A program made the translations under genes and the position numbers. Below are positions 53,772-62,224 of a stretch of DNA of 64,000 nucleotides, one piece after another. Every line of letters starts with the position of its first letter. The stretch's first letter is position 1. This DNA is from Mucilaginibacter conchicola (lineage in GTDB: Bacteria > Bacteroidota > Bacteroidia > Sphingobacteriales > Sphingobacteriaceae). The DNA lies in NCBI RefSeq assembly GCF_003432115.1, contig NZ_QWDC01000001.1:1426001-1490000 (forward strand), given 5' to 3'. The notes beneath the pieces are model-generated. The model was not told the DNA's origin, did not search any database, and saw only the letters and a list, made by a program, of their open reading frames with translations.

Positions 53772-56705
53772 ATGAAAATAAAGCTGTCCTTAATGCTGCT
53801 TTTAACGGGTCTTTCGGCTACCACGTTAAAGGCGCAAAGCCCTTACGTATGGAAAACTGCCACCAGCGGCGGCTATACCTACAAATACGTAACCGGCGAC
53901 CCCACCCACTCACGTTTCTATACCCTAAAAAATGGCCTTACGGTAATTCTTAGTCCAACTGCTAAGCAACCACGTATACAAGCATACATCGCTGTTAAAG
54001 CCGGCAGTAAAACCGACCCATCAGACCACACAGGTTTGGCCCACTACCTTGAGCACATGATGTTTAAGGGTACCGATAAATTTGGCACTTTAGAATGGAG
54101 CAAAGAGAAACCTTTGCTTGATAAAATTGACGACCTGTATGAGCAATACAACTCTACAAAAGACGAGGGTAAGCGTAAAGAGATCTACAAAGAGATAGAC
54201 AAAACATCGGGCGAGGCGGCAAAATTTGCCATCGCTAACGAGTATGATAAAATGATGGCAGCAATGGGCGGCCAAAACAGCAACGCGTTTACCTCGTTTG
54301 AGCAAACTGTTTACACCGAGGATATCCCGAGCTCATCAATAGATAAATTCCTGGTAATGCAGGCCGAGCGTTTCCGCGCACCGGTACTGCGTATATTCCA
54401 TACCGAACTGGAAGCAGTTTACGAAGAAAAGAACCGCGGCCTGGACAGCGACCCACGCAAGGTGCAGGAAGCTTTGTTTGCCGCTATGTTCCCTAATAAC
54501 AACTATGGCAAGCAAACCACTATTGGTACTATTGAGCATTTAAAAAACCCATCGTTAAAAGCTATCCGTAAATATTATTACGATTACTATGTACCAAACA
54601 ACATGGGGGTTATCCTCTCGGGAGATTTTAACCCCGATGTGATGATAGGTAAAGTAGCTAAGAACTTCAGCTACATGAAAACCAAAACGGTGCCGCCGTA
54701 CAAGTTTGCACCGGAGGCGCCTATCACTGCACCTATCGCCCGCGAAGTATTTGGCCCTAACCCCGAGAATTTGACCATCGCTTTCCGTTTTCCTGGTGCC
54801 AGCACGCGCGATGCACGCATCCTTAACCTGGTGGGCAGTATATTGGCCAACGGCAAAGCAGGTTTGTTTGACCTTGATCTTACCAAAAAACAAAAACTGC
54901 TTAGCGGTTTCGCATCTGCCGATATCCTTAAAGATTACAGCGTACTTACCCTGCGCGGCACGCCAACCAAAGGCCAATCATTAGATGAGGTAAAAACCCT
55001 GATGCTGGGCGAGATAGACAAACTTAAAAAAGGCGATTTCTCAAACGACCTTATCCTTTCTATCGCCAACAACCTTAAGAAGAGTAAAATTGAGCAGGAC
55101 GAAAGCTACGTGCAACGTGCCAGCAATCTGATGGATGATTTCACATCGGGTGTTGACTGGAAAACCGATGTGGCCTCTATTGCCGAACTGTCAAAGATCA
55201 CCAAGGCCGAGATCGTAGCATTTGCCAACAAATACCTGCACGATAATAACTTTGTAATAGTTTACAAACGCCAGGGTGCCGATAAAAATGTAGTTAAGGT
55301 TGATAAACCGCCTATTACCCCTGTTGAGGTTAATGCCAGCAAGCAATCGCCTTACGTACAGATGATCAACAGCATGCCGGCCAATCCGGTGAAACCTGTG
55401 TGGCTGGATTACAACCGCGATATACAACGTGCAAAATCGGGCAATGTGGATGTGCTGGCTGTACAGAATAAGGATAACAGCATCTTTAGGATGTATTACC
55501 GCTTTGATATGGGTAGCTGGAACAACAAACTTTTACCTATGGCTGCCCAATACCTTCAGTTTTTGGGTACAGATAAGATGAGTGCCGAGGATGTGAGTAA
55601 AGCTTTCTATAAGTTAGCTACTTCGTTCAGTGTAAATGCCAATACCGATCTGTCGCATGTGGTTATTAGCGGTTTGCAGGAAAATTTTGGCGCATCTGTT
55701 AGCCTGGTTGAGAACCTGCTTGCCAATTGTAAGGCAGATGAAGCTGCTTTAACCAGCTTAAAAGCAAGGATCAAAAAATCAAGAGAGAACCTTAAGCTGA
55801 ATAAAAATAACATTATGCAGGGGCTGGTAAGCTACGCGCAATATGGTGCCGATAACCCTTTCAACTATACCTTATCAGAGCAGGAAATAGACGCTGTAAA
55901 AGCCGAAGATCTCATTAACCTTTTGCATAGCCTTACTGCATACAAACACAGTATTTTGTATTACGGCCCGCAAACTGCAACGCAGGCAGCTGCATCATTA
56001 GTGCAACTGCATAAAACACCTGCAACCTTTACGGCATATCCGGCCAAGAAGCAATTTACGCGCATAAAACAAGACAAAAACTCGGTACTGTTTGCCAATT
56101 TTGATATGGTACAGGCCGAGATACAATGGGTGCGCAATCAGGAAGTTTACACCCCGGCAAAAACGCCAACTGTTGAGCTTTTTAATGCATACTTTGGCGG
56201 AGGTATCAGCTCCATCGTTTTCCAAAACATCCGCGAGTCTAAAGCGCTTGCCTACTCAACCTATGCTGATTATGCGCAATCAGCCAAGAAAGACGACAAC
56301 GATGTATTTGTTGGTTATGTAGGCACCCAAGCCGATAAAATGAACGAGGCTATTGCCGCCATGAACGACTTGCTGAACACCATGCCCGAATCTGGCGAAG
56401 CCTTTAAATCGGCACGCGAGAACGTGGTAAAATCAATAGAAACCGAGCGTATTACACAAGAAGGCATCCTGTTTAACTATCTTGCCGCGCAACGCAAAGG
56501 TTTGGATTATGATATCCGCAAAAACACTTTTGAAACTGCGGGCAAATTAGGTTTTACTGAACTGAATGCTTTCCACGATATGGAGTTGAAAGGCAAACCC
56601 TATACCTATTGTGTAGTGGCATCAGACAAACGCATCACCGACGATGACCTTAAAAAATACGGGGAACTTGTAAAGCCCGATCTAAAGCAAATATTTGGCT
56701 TTTAA
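53772..56705 (+). CDS. M16 family peptidase (two-domain, pitrilysin-like)
   Basis: 977 aa with a signal peptide (about 1-21). Inverted zinc motif His91-x-x-Glu94-His95 in HYLEHMMFKG; the third ligand region ELEAVYEEKNRG lies about 75 residues on. The second half is an inactive M16 domain with the family GGGISSIVFQNIRESKALAYS. It probably degrades peptides in the periplasm. A T-rich hairpin lies beyond the stop. Confidence 0.95.
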   Translation: MKIKLSLMLLLTGLSATTLKAQSPYVWKTATSGGYTYKYVTGDPTHSRFYTLKNGLTVILSPTAKQPRIQAYIAVKAGSKTDPSDHTGLAHYLEHMMFKGTDKFGTLEWSKEKPLLDKIDDLYEQYNSTKDEGKRKEIYKEIDKTSGEAAKFAIANEYDKMMAAMGGQNSNAFTSFEQTVYTEDIPSSSIDKFLVMQAERFRAPVLRIFHTELEAVYEEKNRGLDSDPRKVQEALFAAMFPNNNYGKQTTIGTIEHLKNPSLKAIRKYYYDYYVPNNMGVILSGDFNPDVMIGKVAKNFSYMKTKTVPPYKFAPEAPITAPIAREVFGPNPENLTIAFRFPGASTRDARILNLVGSILANGKAGLFDLDLTKKQKLLSGFASADILKDYSVLTLRGTPTKGQSLDEVKTLMLGEIDKLKKGDFSNDLILSIANNLKKSKIEQDESYVQRASNLMDDFTSGVDWKTDVASIAELSKITKAEIVAFANKYLHDNNFVIVYKRQGADKNVVKVDKPPITPVEVNASKQSPYVQMINSMPANPVKPVWLDYNRDIQRAKSGNVDVLAVQNKDNSIFRMYYRFDMGSWNNKLLPMAAQYLQFLGTDKMSAEDVSKAFYKLATSFSVNANTDLSHVVISGLQENFGASVSLVENLLANCKADEAALTSLKARIKKSRENLKLNKNNIMQGLVSYAQYGADNPFNYTLSEQEIDAVKAEDLINLLHSLTAYKHSILYYGPQTATQAAASLVQLHKTPATFTAYPAKKQFTRIKQDKNSVLFANFDMVQAEIQWVRNQEVYTPAKTPTVELFNAYFGGGISSIVFQNIRESKALAYSTYADYAQSAKKDDNDVFVGYVGTQADKMNEAIAAMNDLLNTMPESGEAFKSARENVVKSIETERITQEGILFNYLAAQRKGLDYDIRKNTFETAGKLGFTELNAFHDMELKGKPYTYCVVASDKRITDDDLKKYGELVKPDLKQIFGF

Positions 56706-56713
56706 ACATTTAT

Positions 56714-56760
56714 AAATTAACATGGCCGGGGCAAGGTCTCCGGCTATGTTAATTTATTTG
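56714..56760 (+). terminator. Probable terminator after the M16 gene
   Basis: AAATTAACATGGCCGG (56714-56729) and CCGGCTATGTTAATTT (56740-56755) form a 16-bp stem with one G-U; only a short T-rich tail. Confidence 0.65.
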
Positions 56761-56949
56761 ACCGATATTGTATAGTAGCCTTATTTTTACAATAATTTAA
56801 TGTGCTATTATACTAACTTCGCAAACCAATTGTAACAACCTGTTGCCTTTACTCGTCAACTGTTAAAATACAACATTGGGAAACTTTATGTAAGTGTATT
56901 GCGTAAATCAAACAACGCTACAGCTTACTGTACTAAACAATAAACTAAA

Positions 56950-57126
56950 TTGAGCCATACTGCTAAATCCCCCAGCACTTATTGCCCAAAATGCGGCAAT
57001 CTTTTTCATCATCAACTTCACAGAAGCTGGTTTGTTAAAAACCTGCTGTTCTTTCTTCCGCTTAAAAAGTACTTCTGCGCCAATTGCAAAAAAGCACGTT
57101 ACATATTTAAAAAGCCGCAGGAATAA
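56950..57126 (+). CDS. 58-aa zinc-ribbon protein
   Basis: TTG start at 56950 reading (M)SHTAKSPSTYCPKCGNLF. Two CxxC pairs, Cys12-Pro-Lys-Cys15 and Cys43-Ala-Asn-Cys46, make a compact zinc ribbon; the middle is hydrophobic (WFVKNLLFFLPLKKYFC) and the tail basic (KKARYIFKKPQE). Short length and non-ATG start make it easy to overlook. Direction and 128-base spacing fit, but do not prove, co-transcription with the response regulator. Confidence 0.68.
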   Translation: MSHTAKSPSTYCPKCGNLFHHQLHRSWFVKNLLFFLPLKKYFCANCKKARYIFKKPQE

Positions 57127-57254
57127 TTTCCGTTTTAAGCAATTTACTTTACCGTTTTAAGTAAAATTTTCTGTGCTAAGTAATTTGGTATAACAATTGC
57201 TCTTACGCTCCTGATACTATTAAGATACTTACAGATTTTTAATTAAACACAGTT

Positions 57255-57626
57255 ATGCGGCGGATTTTGGCTGTAGATGATGATAACGACATTCTGGATA
57301 TATTGCAGTTTATACTGGAAGATTCGGGCTATAAAGTAGACACTTTATCTGATGGTAATAAATTAATGGACACCATCAATAAAAATAATCCCGATCTTAT
57401 ACTGTTAGATGTAATGCTGGGTAATGTTGACGGCCGTGATCTATGCAAACAATTAAAGAAAGACGATACCACTCATGATATTCCTGTTGTAATGATATCT
57501 GCCAGCCATAATGCGGGCAATACCATTAATCAGGAAAACGGCCCTAATGATTTTGTTGCCAAACCGTTTGATATTAACGTATTGCTAAGCACCATCAAAA
57601 AGCAGCTTAACCTAAAGGCGGCTTAA
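57255..57626 (+). CDS. Single-domain response regulator (CheY-like)
   Basis: 123 aa: one receiver domain, no output domain. Acidic pocket Asp8-Asp10, phospho-acceptor Asp52 in LILLDVMLG, and Lys in FVAKPFD. Without an output domain it must act by protein contact or as a phosphorelay carrier. No kinase gene is adjacent; the ATPase-less PAS/DHp protein and the hybrid kinase elsewhere in the window are possible partners only by general logic. Confidence 0.92.
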   Translation: MRRILAVDDDNDILDILQFILEDSGYKVDTLSDGNKLMDTINKNNPDLILLDVMLGNVDGRDLCKQLKKDDTTHDIPVVMISASHNAGNTINQENGPNDFVAKPFDINVLLSTIKKQLNLKAA

Positions 57627-57636
57627 GTTTTCTCTA

Positions 57637-58731
57637 TCATTTTATCCCGCTTGCTGTTAATTCTTTATCTATACGATTGTTCCATTGCTCCTGCGCAGTA
57701 ACATTGCCGCTGTGTGATGTTTCATTATCATATTGCTTTTGCATACTTACCAGTTCGCGCAGGGCATCCAGATAAGCGGTATTCAATTCGCCTTCATAGG
57801 TATCAGGCGCCATCGTTATGGTTTTAAGCCGGTTCTTAAAATGCCCGGTAACCAGGCGGGTAATATCAAAATGCCTTTGCTCGTGGTTAAGGGCATAGTC
57901 TGTTTGCATACCTGGCAGCACCCAACAAGCACTTTTAGCCACCCAGCTCTTAAGAGCGATACTTAAAAATATCGTGCTGTTTCTAACATCCACGCTTTGG
58001 TCATACCCTATATAAGAGAATATTTCAGCCCCTTTAGTTGACCCTCGCAGTGGTTTAGCTTTAAAATCGTCCCATTTTAGCGGACGATCAACTTTATAAT
58101 AGATCGTATCTCCCTCGCCATTCTCATCATAATCTGTAAAAGACAAATTCACTTTCCGGGCAAGTTTAATATTGGTATCTGCCTGGCTATTTACCCAGTT
58201 ATCAAAAAACGATACGCCATTGGTGATGGCTTTATTTAATATTGGCTCTATATATTGCGCCGGCCCGGCAGGGCGCTGGTAAGTTGTTGTAGTGTTGTAG
58301 CTTGTTAACTTAACCGGCACATACGTTCCTTCTAAAGCAAATGCCAATGTAATTTTCACCGAACCTTTAACCGCACCGTTTACAGCAGGCTCCTCATTTA
58401 CCGATAACTCGTTTATAGTAAGGATAACAGGGCGCAGCTTATAATTTGCACCTGTATTATTCTTGATAAAGCTGATCAAAGCAGCACTCCCACCCTTAAA
58501 ATTTATTGCGTACGAAGAGGTGAACGGGCCGCCTTTATACAGTTGCATGCGGCCTAAAGCAGCTTTATTTTTCCGTTCGTCGTTTATCTCTTTTAAATAA
58601 AACTCAGTAGGTTTTACTGTAACTGCTGTACTTCTAAGTTCTATTAAAGCCGGGTTTTGTTGTTGTGCCACAGCAAAAAAAACCGGCAGCTGCATTAGAT
58701 ATCCCACCAATATTGATAACTTTTTTATCAT
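57637..58731 (-). CDS. DUF922-like secreted protein with HExxH-like motif
   Basis: 364 aa with a signal peptide (about 1-22). The C-terminal third has LNHEQRHFDITRL, the His-Glu-x-x-His of DUF922, a family predicted to be zinc peptidases, preceded by RPLKWDDFKAKPLRGS typical of its start. The N-terminal 200 residues form a separate beta-rich domain. Substrate unknown. Convergent with the response regulator gene, 10 bases apart. Confidence 0.8.
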   Translation of the reverse strand: MIKKLSILVGYLMQLPVFFAVAQQQNPALIELRSTAVTVKPTEFYLKEINDERKNKAALGRMQLYKGGPFTSSYAINFKGGSAALISFIKNNTGANYKLRPVILTINELSVNEEPAVNGAVKGSVKITLAFALEGTYVPVKLTSYNTTTTYQRPAGPAQYIEPILNKAITNGVSFFDNWVNSQADTNIKLARKVNLSFTDYDENGEGDTIYYKVDRPLKWDDFKAKPLRGSTKGAEIFSYIGYDQSVDVRNSTIFLSIALKSWVAKSACWVLPGMQTDYALNHEQRHFDITRLVTGHFKNRLKTITMAPDTYEGELNTAYLDALRELVSMQKQYDNETSHSGNVTAQEQWNNRIDKELTASGIK

Positions 58732-58975
58732 TGTTTAGCTAAACGCTTTATATTCGCCAATATTTTGTGTGTATTTATACACAGCGTTGGTTAAACGCAA
58801 ATATTCTTTTTACGCTTTACACGCCATTCCAAGTGGTTTTATTAAAGTTTTCCACAAGCATACCATTCTCATAATCAGCATCGTTTAAAAAAAGTGCTTT
58901 TCCACACTTGTTAATTACTTATGTGGATTGCATTTTTGCGATTACGCTAATTTAGCACCACTATAATTGCGCTCT

Positions 58976-61900
58976 ATGATAAAACTTAAATACGTCGCCT
59001 TCATTGCCCCGGTATTGTTATCCCTGCCAGCGCTCGCACAGCAAAGCCCTTCATTCCATGTTAACCGCATTTACCAGAATGCGAATAACCTTATGGCTAT
59101 GGGCAAGTATGCTTCTGCGGCCGAGCAGTACCGCCTGGTTGAGCAAACAAGGCTTACAACTACATCACAGTCAAAATTTGAGTCGGAAGTATCTTTGCTT
59201 AAAGAGAATGCACAATACTATGAAGCCCTTTGTGCCCTGGAGCTGGATAATGACGATGCCCAAAGCATGTTTGCCCGCTTTATTAAAGAGCACCCCGAGA
59301 ATCCGCTGGCTAAATCGGCGTACTTCCAGGTGGGTAAGGCTTACTTTAAACAAGGCAAATACACCGAGGCCTTAAACTGGTTCAATAAAGTTGATGCCGG
59401 CGATTTAACCGGTGCCCAAAACACCGAGTATAAATTCCGTAAAGGCTATGCTTACTTTGTAACCAACGATTACAAGAACGCGCAACTGCTGTTCAGCGAG
59501 GTGAAGAACAAAAGATCGGCCTATACCGATGATGCTGTTTATTACTTTGCCTACATCGCATACTTAAACAAAGATTATCACCTGGCGCTGGTGAACTTTG
59601 AGCGTTTAAAAAACTCTAAGAAATACGAGGCCAGCTATCCGTACTACATCACGGCAGTTTACTTTTTAGATAAACGCTATGATGATGTACTGAACTACGC
59701 CATCCCTATCCTTAAAACAACCAAGCAACAACACGAAACCGAGATGTTCCGCATTGTTGGTGCATCGTACTTTGCAAAAGGCAATTACGATAAAGCGGTT
59801 GAATACTATAGCCGTTTTGAGGAGCAGGACCAGGGCCGTACCCAAAACACACAGGATAGCTACCAGATAGGGTATGCTTATTACAAGGTGGGCAATAACG
59901 GAAAAGCTGCTGCGGTGTTAACCAACCTGGTTGCGCAAAATGATAACTACAGCCAAAGCGGTAGCTACACTTTAGGTGATGTTTACCTGAAGATGAACAA
60001 CAAGCCGTCGGCCCGCAATGCATTCTTCACTGCATCGAGATTAAACTTTGATACGCAGTTACAGGAAGATGCCTTGTACCAGTATGCTAAACTATCTTAC
60101 GAGTTAGATTTCAATAACGATGCATTGGTGGCCACCCGCCAGTATCTAAAAAACTATCCACGTTCGGTACGTCGCGATGAAGTAAAAGTTTTATTGGGCG
60201 AGGCCTTGCTTAACTCTAAAAACTACAAAGAGGCGATAGATATCCTGGAGCCTATCCCTAACAAATCTGAAAGTGCGCTGATAGCCTATCAAAAAGTTAC
60301 TTACTACCGCGGTTTGGAGTTTTACAACGAACGCGCGTTTGAGAACGGCATTGGCGTTTTTCTGCGTTCGCTTAAAAACCCTATCGATACCAAGATACAG
60401 GCTTTAACCTATTACTGGATGGCCGAGTCGATGTTCGAGGTGAGGAAATACAGTGAATCGGTTGAGAACTTTGAACTGTTCCTGGGCATGCCTGAATCTA
60501 AAGAGACCGGCCTGACCAACTATGCTTACTACGCACTGGCTTATTCTGCCTTTTACGATGAACAGTACCGCAAGGCTGCCAACTACTTTGAGAAATTCTT
60601 AGCCGGTGGCGCTAAAGACCAAAACACCGAGAACGATGCGATAAGCCGTTTGGGCGATAGTTACTTCGGCATGAAGAGCTACGGCCAGGCCTTAACTTAT
60701 TACGATAAGATCATAGCCCGCCACAGCCAGGGCCAGGAATATGCATTGTTCCAGCGTGGTATTATCCAGGGTTTACAGGGTTCGTATGATGCGCGCATCA
60801 GCACATTGAACAGCTTATTACAGCAATTCCCTAATTCAGATTACGCTGATGATGCGGCATTTGAGATAGCCTACGCCTACTTCTTGAAAAATGATGGCGA
60901 GCGTGCCAAAGCCGATCTGAATGCCATGATACAGAAGTATCCGCATAGCAGTTATGTGCCGCGTGCTTACACCACCATCGGTTTAATTGAGTACAACGCC
61001 AATAATGATGATGCCGCAACCGAGGCATTTAAGAAAGTGGTATCAGACTACTCATCATCTGACGAGGCTAAGCAGGCTTTGAAACAGGTTGAGAAGATCT
61101 ATACCGATAAAGGTGATGCAGGCTCGTTCTTAAACTATGCCAACTCTACTGCAATTGGTAACTACACCACTGCCGAGCAAGAGAACATTATGATCACCGC
61201 TGCTAACAACCTTTACTTAAAAGGCGACTGGCAGGGATCTGTTAACGCAGTTAACTCTTACTTTGATAAGTTCCCTAAAAAGCAGATCTACGAGAAACAG
61301 GCTCGCTTTATCCGTGCGCAGGGCTTAGCTAATCTGGGTAAATACGATGACGCTGTTACCGATTACAACGTGATCCTTAACGACTGGACAAGTGCTTACA
61401 GTGAGAAATCGCTTATCAGCATGGCTAAGTTGTACATGAACCAGAAGAAATACAATGATGCCATTGTGTTCCTGAAACGTTTGGAGACCAACTCAGAATA
61501 CAAGGCCGATTACAGCTTCGCCATTAACAACCTGCTGGTTTGCTATACGCAGATCAATCAGCCAAATGATGTGTTGAAGTATGTACAACTGGTGCGCGAT
61601 TACGAGAAAACCGCACAGGAAGATAAATTCCGCACCGGTTTATATGCAGGTAAAGCACAATTGCAACGTGCCGATACTGCAGCAGCTATTAAAGAGTTTA
61701 ACTACACCATCAGCAATACCAAAACAGTTGCCGCTGCCGAGGCCAAGTACAATGTGGCTAACATTGAGTACCTGCAAGGCAAATACAAAGCATCGCAAAA
61801 AACAGCTTTTGAATTGGTTAAAGAGCTATCAAACTACGATTACTGGGTAGCCAAAACCTACATACTGCTTGCAGATGATTATGTAGCGCTGAAAGATAAC

Positions 61901-62209
61901 TTCCAGGCTAAAGCAACCCTGCAAAGTGTGATAGATAATTACAAAGGCAATGACGACGTGCTGCCAACGGCTAAAGCCAAACTGAACAAACTTGCGCCAG
62001 GCAAAGGCGGCGCACCGGTTGATACCACACCGGCACCTACCGAGCAGCCAGCACCGGCAGAACAAAAACCTGCTGAACAGCCTGCACCGGCTGAGCAGAA
62101 ACCTGCGGAGCAAACAGCCCCTGCAGAGACCAAGCCTGCCGAAGAGAAGCCGGTAACTACCGAGCCTGCTACTGAACAGAAACAATTACAAGAGAACAAA
62201 GGACAATAA
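58976..62209 (+). CDS. Large periplasmic TPR-repeat protein with Pro/Ala/Glu tail
   Basis: 1077 aa from the ATG at 58976. Signal peptide about 1-22 (ends PALAQQ). About twenty TPR-like helical repeats cover 30-1000, many with the Y-x-x-A-x-x-x-F/Y pattern (KYTEALNWFNKV, GNYDKAVEYYSRFEEQ). The last 60 residues are repeats of PAEQKPAEQPA, acidic and flexible. It lies 15 bases before an outer-membrane barrel gene, so the two are one unit. A role as assembly or peptidoglycan-associated scaffold for the barrel is inferred. Confidence 0.88.
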   Translation: MIKLKYVAFIAPVLLSLPALAQQSPSFHVNRIYQNANNLMAMGKYASAAEQYRLVEQTRLTTTSQSKFESEVSLLKENAQYYEALCALELDNDDAQSMFARFIKEHPENPLAKSAYFQVGKAYFKQGKYTEALNWFNKVDAGDLTGAQNTEYKFRKGYAYFVTNDYKNAQLLFSEVKNKRSAYTDDAVYYFAYIAYLNKDYHLALVNFERLKNSKKYEASYPYYITAVYFLDKRYDDVLNYAIPILKTTKQQHETEMFRIVGASYFAKGNYDKAVEYYSRFEEQDQGRTQNTQDSYQIGYAYYKVGNNGKAAAVLTNLVAQNDNYSQSGSYTLGDVYLKMNNKPSARNAFFTASRLNFDTQLQEDALYQYAKLSYELDFNNDALVATRQYLKNYPRSVRRDEVKVLLGEALLNSKNYKEAIDILEPIPNKSESALIAYQKVTYYRGLEFYNERAFENGIGVFLRSLKNPIDTKIQALTYYWMAESMFEVRKYSESVENFELFLGMPESKETGLTNYAYYALAYSAFYDEQYRKAANYFEKFLAGGAKDQNTENDAISRLGDSYFGMKSYGQALTYYDKIIARHSQGQEYALFQRGIIQGLQGSYDARISTLNSLLQQFPNSDYADDAAFEIAYAYFLKNDGERAKADLNAMIQKYPHSSYVPRAYTTIGLIEYNANNDDAATEAFKKVVSDYSSSDEAKQALKQVEKIYTDKGDAGSFLNYANSTAIGNYTTAEQENIMITAANNLYLKGDWQGSVNAVNSYFDKFPKKQIYEKQARFIRAQGLANLGKYDDAVTDYNVILNDWTSAYSEKSLISMAKLYMNQKKYNDAIVFLKRLETNSEYKADYSFAINNLLVCYTQINQPNDVLKYVQLVRDYEKTAQEDKFRTGLYAGKAQLQRADTAAAIKEFNYTISNTKTVAAAEAKYNVANIEYLQGKYKASQKTAFELVKELSNYDYWVAKTYILLADDYVALKDNFQAKATLQSVIDNYKGNDDVLPTAKAKLNKLAPGKGGAPVDTTPAPTEQPAPAEQKPAEQPAPAEQKPAEQTAPAETKPAEEKPVTTEPATEQKQLQENKGQ

Positions 62210-62224
62210 ACGGAGAGACAAGCA

